The notes beneath the pieces are model-generated. The model saw only the letters and a program-made list of their open reading frames with translations. It had not been told where the DNA came from and did no database searches. A program made the translations under genes and the position numbers. Of a stretch of 64,000 bases of DNA, positions 8,794 to 17,004 are shown piece by piece (position 1 is the stretch's first letter; every line of letters begins with the position of its first letter). Origin of the DNA: Ornatilinea sp. (GTDB taxonomy: Bacteria > Chloroflexota > Anaerolineae > Anaerolineales > Anaerolineaceae); the NCBI GenBank assembly GCA_018433975.1, contig JAHDQE010000018.1, positions 43,720 through 107,719 of the forward strand, read 5' to 3'.

Positions 8794-9955
8794 ATTACGG
8801 GTGGCAGTCATCGGCGCGGGTCGTTGGGCGGCTTCGGCGCATTTGCCGGGCTTTGTGGGCTCTCCTCTCAGCGATGTGGTGATGATCTGCGACGTAGACC
8901 GTGAACTGGCCGAAGCCCGTGCCAGAGAATTTGATATTCCTGAAGTCGTTACCGATGTGGAAAAGGTCCTTTCCCGGCGTGATATCGATGTGGTGGATGT
9001 GGTCACCCGCGGCGAGAGCCACGAGCCGCTTACCTTTGCCGCGCTCGAAGCGGGTAAGCACGTCCTGTGTGAGAAGCCGGTCTGCCATGATTACCGCGAT
9101 GTTTGGCGGGCGCATGAACTGGCGTTCTCCAAAGGCCTCAAAACCAAAGTCGGCCTGACCTTCCGCTATGCTCCCGCCGTGCAGTATATGTTCCACCTGA
9201 TCCGCGAAGGATACATTGGCGATCCTTACGTCTTCAACGGCTACGAGCAGAACTCGCAGTGGCTCGATCCTTACGTCCCCATCGATAAGCGCATTCACAA
9301 AGTCAAACCGGTTGGTGAAGAACCTTTCGGCACCGACCTCAGCCGGGAGGGGATCCATCTGCTCTCGCTAGAAATCTACGGTTCCCCGACCATCGATATC
9401 GGGCTGGAACTGGTGGGCAGCGAGCTGACTCAACTGGTTGGCGTTCTCGGCAATATGGTTCCCTACCGCCGCCGCACCAATCTGGATATCGAGCTGGAGC
9501 GTATCAATGTCGATGATACCGATATGTTCATCGCCGAATGTGCCAATGGCGCCTTGTATTCCATGCAGAGCAGCTATGCCACCGTTGGAAACTATCCGGG
9601 CATTGAGGCCAATGTGTACGGCTCCAAAGGCGGTCTGAAAGTCCGGCTGGTCGAGGAGTTCGGCGTCATCCAGACTCTGCACGGCGCGAAACCCGATGCA
9701 GTGGAATATGTCCCCCTGGAGGTCCCCGATCAATTCTTCCCGCCTGCTTACGAACCCGGCCAGCGCTGGGACACCGTGTTCTACAGTAACCTGGTGCACG
9801 ATTTCATGCGCGAGATTGTGGAAGGCGGCGAGACCAACCAGGGTAACTTTGCCCAGAGCGCCCGCGTGCAGGAAATTGTCAACGCGGTGGGCCTCTCGCA
9901 CCGCGAGCACCGCTGGGTGAATTTGCCGCTGGAAAATAAGGATCAGACAAAATAG
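8783..9955 (+). CDS. Gfo/Idh/MocA family oxidoreductase, copy A
   Basis: NAD(P)-dependent oxidoreductase of the glucose-fructose oxidoreductase/inositol dehydrogenase family, 390 aa. It has an N-terminal Rossmann fold (VIGAGRWAAS at about 9-18) and the family EKP motif at 97-99 with its conserved Lys. The C-terminal alpha/beta substrate domain contains the YEQNSQW and ECANGALYSM segments. ATG 8783 follows GGAGG at 8771-8775. It is a near-duplicate of the next gene (about 80% identical by eye), which suggests recent tandem duplication. Family members oxidise sugar or cyclitol hydroxyls; the substrate here is unknown. Confidence 0.87.
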   Translation: MTDKLRVAVIGAGRWAASAHLPGFVGSPLSDVVMICDVDRELAEARAREFDIPEVVTDVEKVLSRRDIDVVDVVTRGESHEPLTFAALEAGKHVLCEKPVCHDYRDVWRAHELAFSKGLKTKVGLTFRYAPAVQYMFHLIREGYIGDPYVFNGYEQNSQWLDPYVPIDKRIHKVKPVGEEPFGTDLSREGIHLLSLEIYGSPTIDIGLELVGSELTQLVGVLGNMVPYRRRTNLDIELERINVDDTDMFIAECANGALYSMQSSYATVGNYPGIEANVYGSKGGLKVRLVEEFGVIQTLHGAKPDAVEYVPLEVPDQFFPPAYEPGQRWDTVFYSNLVHDFMREIVEGGETNQGNFAQSARVQEIVNAVGLSHREHRWVNLPLENKDQTK

Positions 9956-9964
9956 GCAATTCAT

Positions 9965-9990
9965 TCCGCCGCACAACAACCCGCGGCGGA
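9965..9990. other. Intercistronic GC hairpin
   Basis: TCCGCCGC (9965-9972) pairs with GCGGCGGA (9983-9990) around a 10-nt loop, between the two Gfo/Idh genes. No U-run follows, so it is more likely an mRNA-processing or stability element than a terminator. Confidence 0.4.
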
Positions 9991-10026
9991 TCTAAACTAA
10001 GGTATTACAGATAGAGGAGATAAATA

Positions 10027-11184
10027 ATGGCTGAAAAACTTCGTGTGGGTGTGATTGGTGCCGGGCGCTGGTGCGCTTCTGCGCATCTTCCCGGCTTTAC
10101 CGGTTCGCCCCTCAGTGATGTCGTGATGATCTGTGATGTGGACCGGGAGCTGGCGGAAGCCCGCGCCAAAGAGTTCAATATTCCGGAAGTCGTGACCGAT
10201 TATGAAAAGCTTCTGTCGCGCAGCGATATCGATGTGGTCGATATTGTTACCCGCGGTGAGAGCCACGAACCGTTGACTTTTGCCGCACTGGAAGCCGGAA
10301 AGCACATCCTGGTGGAGAAACCGGTGTGCCATGACTACCGCGACGTGCTGCGCGCCGACGCGATCGCCCGATCCAAAGGTCTTAAGACCAAAGTCGGCCT
10401 GACTTTTCGCTACGCTCCTGCGGTTCAGTATATGTTCGATCTGGTGCGCAACGGCTATATTGGCGATCCTTACGTCTTCAACGGCTACGAACAGAACTCG
10501 CAGTGGCTGGACCCCGACAACCCCATGGATAAACGCATCCACAAGGTCAAACCGGCGGGCGAGGAGCCTTTTGGCACCGATTTCAGCCGTGAAGGCATCC
10601 ACGTCTCTTCTTTGGAAGGTTACGGCGCGCCGACCATCGATATCGGGCTGGAGCTGGTTAACAGTGACCTGACCCAGGTGGTCGGTCTGCTGGGCAACAT
10701 GGTTCCTTTCCGCCGCCGCACCAATCTGGATACCGAGCGCGAACGCATCAACATCGACGACGCGGATATGTTCATGGCCGAGTGCGCCAACGGCGCGCTG
10801 TACTCCATGCAGAGCAGCTACGTTACCGTGGGTAACTATCCCGGCATTGAAGCCCGGATCTTCGGTTCCAAAGGCGCGCTCAAAGTGCGTCTGGTGGAAG
10901 AGTTTGGCGTCATCCAGACTCTGCACGGCGCGAAACCGGATGCCGTGGAATTTGTTCCCATGGAGATTCCGGATAAATTCTTCCCGCCTGCCTACCAGCC
11001 CGGCCAGCGCTGGGATACCGTGTTCTACAGCGGCCTGGTGCATAACTTTATGCAGGAAATTGTCGACGGCGGCGAGACCAATCAGGGCAACTTTGCCCAA
11101 AGCGCCCGCGTGCAGGAAATCATTAATGCCGTGGCGCAGTCTCATCGTGAGCATCGTTGGGTGAATCTTCCATTGGAGGGGTAA
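10027..11184 (+). CDS. Gfo/Idh/MocA family oxidoreductase, copy B
   Basis: A 385-aa paralogue of the preceding gene with the same layout: VIGAGRWCAS Rossmann motif, VEKPVCHD (EKP at about 97-99), and a C-terminal substrate domain. AGAGGAG at 10014-10020 sets ATG 10027. Identity to copy A is about 80% by eye across the whole length, with conservative changes scattered rather than clustered, so both copies are under constraint. Two such enzymes could act on epimers or in opposite directions (oxidation then reduction), as some Gfo/Idh pairs do; that is inference. Confidence 0.87.
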   Translation: MAEKLRVGVIGAGRWCASAHLPGFTGSPLSDVVMICDVDRELAEARAKEFNIPEVVTDYEKLLSRSDIDVVDIVTRGESHEPLTFAALEAGKHILVEKPVCHDYRDVLRADAIARSKGLKTKVGLTFRYAPAVQYMFDLVRNGYIGDPYVFNGYEQNSQWLDPDNPMDKRIHKVKPAGEEPFGTDFSREGIHVSSLEGYGAPTIDIGLELVNSDLTQVVGLLGNMVPFRRRTNLDTERERINIDDADMFMAECANGALYSMQSSYVTVGNYPGIEARIFGSKGALKVRLVEEFGVIQTLHGAKPDAVEFVPMEIPDKFFPPAYQPGQRWDTVFYSGLVHNFMQEIVDGGETNQGNFAQSARVQEIINAVAQSHREHRWVNLPLEG

Positions 11185-11211
11185 ACAAGCCTCTACCTCT
11201 CCTGGTTGATA

Positions 11212-11243
11212 GGGGCCGGCCTGAGGCGGATCAGGCCGGCCCC
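11212..11243. other. Strong intercistronic hairpin (13-bp perfect stem)
   Basis: GGGGCCGGCCTGA (11212-11224) pairs perfectly with 11231-11243 around a 6-nt loop. It lies 28 nt after a stop codon and 35 nt before the next start. There is no U-run, so intrinsic termination is unlikely; a stabilising or Rho-limiting mRNA element fits better. Confidence 0.5.
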
Positions 11244-11278
11244 GAACCGGCGGTGAAGGTTTGGAAAGGAACAGGACC

Positions 11279-12115
11279 ATGCAGTTATTGAACGGCAAAG
11301 TGGCACTGGTGACCGGATCGGGACGCGGACTGGGGTGGGGCATTGCCCGTGCCTTGGGCCGGAGCGGAGCCCGGGTCTGTGTTTCGGATATCAACGATGT
11401 TGAGCTGGCCCGCGCCGAAAGCGATTTAAAGGCGGATGGCAGCGAGGTCATGGCGCTTCATCTGGATGCCGGCGATCTTTCGGCTTTTCAGGACGCGGTG
11501 GATCAGATTGTGGCGCGCTGGGGCCGGCTGGATGTGCTGGTGCACAACGCCATCTACATGCCGCTGATCCGTTTTGAAGATACTTCTCCCGAACTGTACT
11601 GGCAGCAGCTCCGGGTCAGCCTGGGCGGCCTGTTCAACGGCTGCCGGGCGGTCTGGGATGTGATGAAAGCCCAGGGCGGCGGCCATATCATGGGGATTGC
11701 CAGCGGGTCCAGCAAGAAGGGCTTCAAGGATGAAGTTACTTATTGCACCGCCAAGCATGGTCAGGAGGGCTTTATCAAAGCACTCTCTCTGGAAGCTGCC
11801 CCATACGGCATCGCCCTTAATACGGTTGGCCCCGGTAAGATCATCAAGCCCACCCGCATCACCTGGGAGGAGTTTGACGCTTTGCCGGAGTCCGAGAAAG
11901 CGGATTGGGCCGACCCGGTTGAACTGGGCAAAGGTTTTGTCTGGCTGGCTGCCCAGCCCACCCATCGTTTCAGCGGTTTCCGGTTTGACGCCGGTGTGAT
12001 CGCCGATACGGTGGCGGCCGAAGGATATGATTTTGAGTTTTCTCCGGAAAAGGTTACCCTGCTCCCCGATGATTTTCGGGCGGCGCAGGCCTGGTATGCC
12101 AATTATCCGGATTAA
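11279..12115 (+). CDS. SDR family oxidoreductase
   Basis: The third SDR of the run, 278 aa, and the only one of the three with a complete YxxxK (Y155-C-T-A-K159). The glycine motif is TGSGRGLG at 12-19. The NNAG motif is altered to HNAI, and the active-site Ser lies in IASGSSKKG. The C-terminal 35 residues extend beyond the usual DGG end and are aromatic-rich (ending AWYANYPD), which may form part of the pocket or an oligomer contact. GGAAAGGA at 11263-11270 sets ATG 11279. It probably performs a genuine NAD(P)-linked alcohol/ketone conversion in this pathway. Confidence 0.86.
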   Translation: MQLLNGKVALVTGSGRGLGWGIARALGRSGARVCVSDINDVELARAESDLKADGSEVMALHLDAGDLSAFQDAVDQIVARWGRLDVLVHNAIYMPLIRFEDTSPELYWQQLRVSLGGLFNGCRAVWDVMKAQGGGHIMGIASGSSKKGFKDEVTYCTAKHGQEGFIKALSLEAAPYGIALNTVGPGKIIKPTRITWEEFDALPESEKADWADPVELGKGFVWLAAQPTHRFSGFRFDAGVIADTVAAEGYDFEFSPEKVTLLPDDFRAAQAWYANYPD

Positions 12116-12157
12116 AAATTTTATACGATTAAGAAAAGAGATCAGAAAGCAGGGTAA

Positions 12158-13837
12158 TTGACATTGGATGCAGCGCAGTTAGCTCATGTAGGGCCAAAAG
12201 AAGTGGTGCGGGGCAAACAGGCCGTGTGCAGCAGCTCCCAGCCGCTGGTCACCCAGACCATGCTGGATGTGATGCGGGCGGGCGGCAGCGCGGTGGATGC
12301 GGCGGTTGCCGGCAGCCTGCTGCAGGCTGTCATTGAACCGCACATGACCAACCACGCCGGTACGGCCGAGTTCCTCTATTGGGATGCCGCCTCCGGCAGG
12401 GTTTACCAGCTTAACGGCACCGGGACTCTGGTTCCGGGGCTGCCGCCTTTCCGGCCGGTTCCTCCCATTGGTATCCGTTTTGCCTCCAAAGAGGCCAGCC
12501 CCTGCGCCTGTATACCCGGCTTTGTGCCCGCGTTGGGCGAGATGCACCGCCGTTTTGGCAGCAAACCCTGGCGCGAGCTGTGCGAACCGGCTGTGGCAAT
12601 TGCCGAGCAGGGCCACCCCATGACCTCTTTTGAACATGCTACTCTGACCGAAGAACTCGCGTTTTACACTTTCTTCCCTTCCGGGCGGGAGCTGTTCACG
12701 CCGAACGGCTTTCTCCCCGAGGTGGGAGATACTTTCCACAACCCGGCGCTGGCGAAAACCCTGCGTCGGCTGGCGGAGGAAGGTCCGGCCTATTTCACCG
12801 AAGGGGAATGGGCCCGGCATTTTGTCCAAACCGCCAATCGGATGGGCTGGCCGATCACCCTCGAGCACATGACGGCCATCCCGCCGCGCTGGCAGGAGCC
12901 GCTGCGCTACCGTCATGGGGCGGACGAAATCATCCAGCTCAGCCCCCCGGAACGCACCGGGGTGTTCACTGCCTTTGTGATGGGCGTGATGAGCCATTTC
13001 AACCTCAAGGAATTGGGCCATTACACCGAATCGGCGGAAGCGCTTTACCTGCTGGCGCACACTTTGCGCCGGGCGCACCTCGAAATGGGGCTGCTGTACG
13101 ATCCCCAGCTTTTTGAGGTGCCGGTGGACCTCTGGCTTTCGGAGGATTACCAGCGCATGACGGCTGAAATCCTGTGGCACAGCCGCCCGAAGGTGGATCT
13201 CACCGATCACATCCGTCTGACGGCCGGTTATCCGGCGCTGACTGCGGCGGGAGTCCCCACCGGGTCGGCCGGAGAGCCGCATCCTCCGGTAGGCTCCTGC
13301 GAACTGAGCGTGGTCGACGCGCAGGGCAACTGGGTGCAGATGATGAACACCCTCCAGAGCGGCGGCATTCCGGGGGTGGTGGTGGATGGCGTCCCGATGG
13401 TTGGCAGCCATGCCCGCACCCATCTCCAGGCGGATATCGCCGGATGGTTTGCCGGTGGAGGCCGCATTAAATGTATTATCGGCAGCACGATTGTCCTCCG
13501 GGATGGACAGCCCTGGCTGGCGTTGGGTTCGCCCGGCAACGTCTATGGTACCGTACCGCAGGTGCTCAGCAGCATCCTGGATTACGGCATGGACCCTTAT
13601 CAGGCTGCGGACCTGCCGCGGATGGACCCGCTGCGGGATGACTATGTGCTGGAGATTGAAAGCCGTATCCCCGCGCCGGTGGTATCCGGCATGGCACGGC
13701 GCGGCATTCAACTGCGCCCGCTGCCGATGTATGATTACAACATGGGCTCTTTTCAGATTTGTTGGCGCGACCCGCAGACCGGCCTGCTTAACAGCTGTGC
13801 CGACCCGCGCCGCGCCGGACAGGCCGGTGGTATTTAG
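12158..13837 (+). CDS. Gamma-glutamyltransferase-like Ntn hydrolase with diverged active site
   Basis: A GGT-family protein of 559 aa without a signal peptide. Large-subunit landmarks are AGGSAVDAAVAG (about 41-52) and CIPGFVPALGEM. The small subunit would begin near SCELSVVDAQGN (about 380-391), where E. coli GGT has TTHYSVVD. The nucleophile position is thus Ser380 instead of Thr, followed by Cys-Glu instead of Thr-His. The gamma-glutamyl-binding SS pair and Gln/Asp positions also appear changed (KCIIGSTIV, GSHARTHL). The family fold is clear, but gamma-glutamyl specificity is unlikely. The start is TTG 12158 or TTG 12164; the latter is better spaced from AGGG at 12151-12154. Inferred role: an unusual cytosolic amidase. 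Confidence 0.8.
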   Translation: MTLDAAQLAHVGPKEVVRGKQAVCSSSQPLVTQTMLDVMRAGGSAVDAAVAGSLLQAVIEPHMTNHAGTAEFLYWDAASGRVYQLNGTGTLVPGLPPFRPVPPIGIRFASKEASPCACIPGFVPALGEMHRRFGSKPWRELCEPAVAIAEQGHPMTSFEHATLTEELAFYTFFPSGRELFTPNGFLPEVGDTFHNPALAKTLRRLAEEGPAYFTEGEWARHFVQTANRMGWPITLEHMTAIPPRWQEPLRYRHGADEIIQLSPPERTGVFTAFVMGVMSHFNLKELGHYTESAEALYLLAHTLRRAHLEMGLLYDPQLFEVPVDLWLSEDYQRMTAEILWHSRPKVDLTDHIRLTAGYPALTAAGVPTGSAGEPHPPVGSCELSVVDAQGNWVQMMNTLQSGGIPGVVVDGVPMVGSHARTHLQADIAGWFAGGGRIKCIIGSTIVLRDGQPWLALGSPGNVYGTVPQVLSSILDYGMDPYQAADLPRMDPLRDDYVLEIESRIPAPVVSGMARRGIQLRPLPMYDYNMGSFQICWRDPQTGLLNSCADPRRAGQAGGI

Positions 13838-13861
13838 GAAGGTTTTTGAGGAGGTAAAAAG

Positions 13862-14857
13862 ATGTCGGAGAATAAACTTCGCTGGGGTGTGATCAGCACG
13901 GCAAATATTGGCAAACATATGGTTATTCCTGCCATTCAGGCCTCTCGGAATGGAGAGATGGTGGCGGTTGCCAGCCGGGATCCGCAGAAAGCCGCCAACT
14001 TTGCGGCCGAACTGGGTATTCCCCGCGCGTATGGAAGTTATGAGGAGCTTTTTGAGGCCGAAGATATTGACGCCATCTATAACCCGCTGCCCAACAGCAT
14101 GCACCTGGAGTGGACGGTCAAAGCCGCCCGGGCCGGGAAGCATATTTTGTGCGAGAAGCCCCTGGGAATGGATGCGGCCGAATGTCAAGAAATGGACGCG
14201 GCTGCCCGTGAAAACGGCGTCAGGCTGATGGAAGCCTTCATGTACCGTTTTCATCCCCGCATCGAGAAAGTGTTGGAAAGGGTGCGGGATGGGGCGGTAG
14301 GCGAGCTTCGCTTCATCGATTCCGCGTTCACTTTCCGGCTCAGGAACCCGAATAATATCCGGTTGAACAAAGAGTTGGGCGGCGGAGCGTTGATGGATGT
14401 GGGCTGCTACTGTGTCAATGTGTCCCGCACCCTGGCCGGCGCGGAGCCGGTGGAGGTACAGGCCTTTGCCAGTTGGGCGAACACCGGTGTAGATGCCCAT
14501 CTGTCGGGGACCCTGCGGTTTGAGAATGGGTTGGTGGCGCATTTTGATTCCGCTCTGGATATGGAAAGACGTGAATCGGTCCTGGTTGCCGGGACGGATG
14601 GTTATCTGGAGGTCCCTTCCAGCTTTGTGCCCGGCAAGGCCGATGTTGAGTTTAGCGAGTACCGTGGACGCAGTGAAAAGGTGGTTCACACCCTGGCGGG
14701 CACGGATGAATACCAGTTCATGGTGGAGCATTTTGCGGATTGTGTCCTCAACGACCGCCCGCTGCGCTACCCCCCAACCGAAGCCGCTGCCAATATGCGG
14801 GTCATTAATGCACTTTATCGCTCGGCCCGTCAGGATGGCAGGCCGGTCAGTTTGTAA
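13862..14857 (+). CDS. Gfo/Idh/MocA family oxidoreductase (dihydrodiol/xylose dehydrogenase-like)
   Basis: A 331-aa Gfo/Idh protein of a different subgroup from the tandem pair. It has an N-terminal Rossmann domain (WGVISTANIGKHMV), CEKPLGMD with the family Lys, then AFMYRFHPR and GGGALMDVGCYCVN with the conserved Asp/His region of NADP-linked D-xylose or trans-dihydrodiol dehydrogenases. GAGGAGG at 13848-13854 gives a strong ribosome site for ATG 13862. Being shorter and lacking the long C-terminal extension of copies A and B, it probably acts on a smaller sugar-like intermediate. Confidence 0.87.
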   Translation: MSENKLRWGVISTANIGKHMVIPAIQASRNGEMVAVASRDPQKAANFAAELGIPRAYGSYEELFEAEDIDAIYNPLPNSMHLEWTVKAARAGKHILCEKPLGMDAAECQEMDAAARENGVRLMEAFMYRFHPRIEKVLERVRDGAVGELRFIDSAFTFRLRNPNNIRLNKELGGGALMDVGCYCVNVSRTLAGAEPVEVQAFASWANTGVDAHLSGTLRFENGLVAHFDSALDMERRESVLVAGTDGYLEVPSSFVPGKADVEFSEYRGRSEKVVHTLAGTDEYQFMVEHFADCVLNDRPLRYPPTEAAANMRVINALYRSARQDGRPVSL

Positions 14858-14887
14858 ATCTAATGAATTAATAGAGGATAGATAGAA

Positions 14888-15925
14888 ATGGAAACCAGCA
14901 AAAAAAACTATAACGTTCTTATTACAAGTTATCTGGAGCCGGAACATATCGAACGCATTCGTCAGGTGGATGACCGCTTGAATGTGGTCTACCGGCCGGA
15001 TCTGTTGGGCGTTCCTCGCTATGCCGCCGACCACACAGCTCCCCCACGGGACCTTACCCCGGAGCAGGAAGCCGAATGGCGCTCGCTGATGGGCGAGGCC
15101 GACATCCTTTTTGATTTTGATTATCCCCGCCGCGACCTGCTCCCCGAGCTGGCCCCCAATGTCCGCTGGATCCAGGCCACCAGTGCCGGGATCGGCCAGT
15201 TTGTCAAACGCATGAAATATGACGAGCGCATGCCGCAAACGATCTTCACCACCGCCAGCGGTGTGCATGCCCGGCCGCTGGCCGAGTTTGTCATCATGAC
15301 TCTTCTGATGCAGAACAAGGGCTTCCTGCGCATTGTGGAGGATAAACGCAACCACCATTGGGAACGCTACGCCGGGACCGACCTGGAAGGCCGCACCATG
15401 GGACTGGTTGGGTTGGGGCGGATCGGCTCGATGGTCGCCAGTCTGGCCCGGGCGATGGGCATGCGCGTGATTGGTACCGATCTGGCGCCCAATACCCAGG
15501 CTGTGGATCAATTCTACAAACTCGAAGACCTTGCTCAGATGCTCCCGCACTGTGATGTCCTTGTGCTCACCGTTCCCCACACACCCCAGACGGAGAAGAT
15601 GATTGGCGCGGAACAGTTCAACCTGCTGCCCGACGGGGCTTATTTCATCAATATCGCGCGCGGCATGGTGGTGGATGAGCCCGCTTTGATCGAGGCCCTG
15701 CGCTCCGGCAAGTTGAGCGGTGCCGGTCTGGATGTGTTTGCCGAAGAACCGCTGCCCGCCGGCAGCCCGCTCTGGGATATGCCCAACGTGCTGGTCAGCC
15801 CGCACTCCGCCAGCACCAGTGACCGCGAGAATATGCGCATCACCGATCTCTTTGTGGATAACCTCAAGCGCTACCTGGCCGGCGAGCCGCTGCGCAACGT
15901 CCTCAACCCTAAATTGATGTTCTAG
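14888..15925 (+). CDS. D-isomer-specific 2-hydroxyacid dehydrogenase
   Basis: NAD-dependent enzyme reducing 2-oxo acids (such as glyoxylate or hydroxypyruvate) to D-2-hydroxy acids, or the reverse; 345 aa. The nucleotide-binding domain carries GLVGLGRIGSMVAS. The catalytic triad is complete: Arg in INIARGMVVDE, Glu in DVFAEEPLP, and His in VSPHSAS. GAGGA at 14874-14878 precedes ATG 14888. Together with the glyoxylate-type aminotransferases at 1034 and 17005 it suggests that a small 2-oxo acid is made and recycled in the pathway. The start gap after the Gfo/Idh gene is 30 nt, consistent with one operon. Confidence 0.9.
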   Translation: METSKKNYNVLITSYLEPEHIERIRQVDDRLNVVYRPDLLGVPRYAADHTAPPRDLTPEQEAEWRSLMGEADILFDFDYPRRDLLPELAPNVRWIQATSAGIGQFVKRMKYDERMPQTIFTTASGVHARPLAEFVIMTLLMQNKGFLRIVEDKRNHHWERYAGTDLEGRTMGLVGLGRIGSMVASLARAMGMRVIGTDLAPNTQAVDQFYKLEDLAQMLPHCDVLVLTVPHTPQTEKMIGAEQFNLLPDGAYFINIARGMVVDEPALIEALRSGKLSGAGLDVFAEEPLPAGSPLWDMPNVLVSPHSASTSDRENMRITDLFVDNLKRYLAGEPLRNVLNPKLMF

Positions 15926-15938
15926 GAAGGCAAACTTT

Positions 15939-16826
15939 ATGCTGAATTTAGCCGGATTGTATCCCCCCATTGTGACGGCTTTCAATGAAGATGAGAGCAT
16001 TGCTTACGATAAGCTGGAGTCGAATCTTCAAAAGTGGGCTTCCCAACCGCTGGATGGTGTGATTATGCCTGGCTCTAATAGTGAAGCGGCCTATATGACC
16101 ACCGCGGAGCGCCTGGATGTGATCAAAGTTTGCGCGGACGTTCTGAAGCCTTCCGGAAAGCGTTTGGTGGCGGGCACCGGAATGGAAACCACAGCGGAAA
16201 CAATCTGGATGACTCAAAAGGCCGCCGACCTGGGGGCCGAGGCTGTGCTGGTGATTCCGCCTTATTTCTTCAAAGGCAGCATGAAACATGATGTGCTGCT
16301 GGCACATTACCGCGCCGTGGCGGATGAATCCCCGCTTCCTATTCTGGTCTACAATGTTCCCGCTTTCACCGGGGTGGACTTTGCCGCGCAGACGTTGATT
16401 GAACTGGCCGCGCATCCCCGCATCATCGGAGCGAAGGACAGCAGCGCCACTGTCACTAAAATGGCGGATGTGCTGGCTGCCGTCCCGGACTTCCAGGTCT
16501 TTGCCGGGACGGGGAGCGCATTGCTGCCGTTTCTGAGCATTGGTGCCGTTGGCGGTGTCATGGCGCTGGCAAACTTTGCCGCTAAACCCCTGCGGAAGCT
16601 CTATGAGGCTTTCCGGGCCGGCCGCAGCGAAGAGGCTAAAAATATCCAGCTTTCTCTGGCGCACATCAATACCGCCGTCACCGGGAAATATGGCGTGCCC
16701 GGTTTGAAGTATGCCATGGATCAATCCGGCTTCTATGGCGGTCCGACCCGCCGTCCTCTGCTCCCGCTGGGCGCTGAAGGGCGCAAAGACATCGACCGTC
16801 TGTTGGCTGAATTGGATCTGGAGTAA
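15939..16826 (+). CDS. Dihydrodipicolinate synthase/N-acetylneuraminate lyase family protein
   Basis: Class I (Schiff-base) aldolase/lyase TIM barrel, 295 aa. The catalytic Tyr is Y138 (VYNVPAF), the Schiff-base Lys is K166 (IIGAKDSSA), and the carboxylate loop reads GSNSEAAYM. GGAAGG at 15926-15931 sets ATG 15939, 13 nt after the dehydrogenase stop. In catabolic settings this family splits 2-oxo acids to pyruvate plus an aldehyde (KDG aldolase, NAL or hydroxyproline-pathway types). The setting here suggests lyase, not lysine biosynthesis. The exact substrate is unknown. Confidence 0.88.
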   Translation: MLNLAGLYPPIVTAFNEDESIAYDKLESNLQKWASQPLDGVIMPGSNSEAAYMTTAERLDVIKVCADVLKPSGKRLVAGTGMETTAETIWMTQKAADLGAEAVLVIPPYFFKGSMKHDVLLAHYRAVADESPLPILVYNVPAFTGVDFAAQTLIELAAHPRIIGAKDSSATVTKMADVLAAVPDFQVFAGTGSALLPFLSIGAVGGVMALANFAAKPLRKLYEAFRAGRSEEAKNIQLSLAHINTAVTGKYGVPGLKYAMDQSGFYGGPTRRPLLPLGAEGRKDIDRLLAELDLE

Positions 16827-17004
16827 TTGGAAGAAACGAATTTGTCTGGTTGTTTTGTCGTCAATTTATGTTAAGTTGAATTTTGCAGGTTGGGTTGAGC
16901 GGTCCATAGACCGGCAGTCTCCTTCACGAGTTAAAGTAAAACCCAACATGATGCGGATAGACATAACGAGAAGATAATTTAGATATGAAAGAGAACAAAA
17001 CACA

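Noticed and set aside
9997..11451. A 484-codon minus-strand frame opposite the second Gfo/Idh gene
   Set aside because: Antisense shadow; no recognisable motif and no start signal.
12179..16000. A 1273-codon open frame on the minus strand
   Set aside because: It lies exactly opposite four well-supported plus-strand genes with family motifs; it shows no domain, its composition is Arg/His/Gln-rich as expected for an antisense frame of GC-rich genes, and it has no ribosome site.
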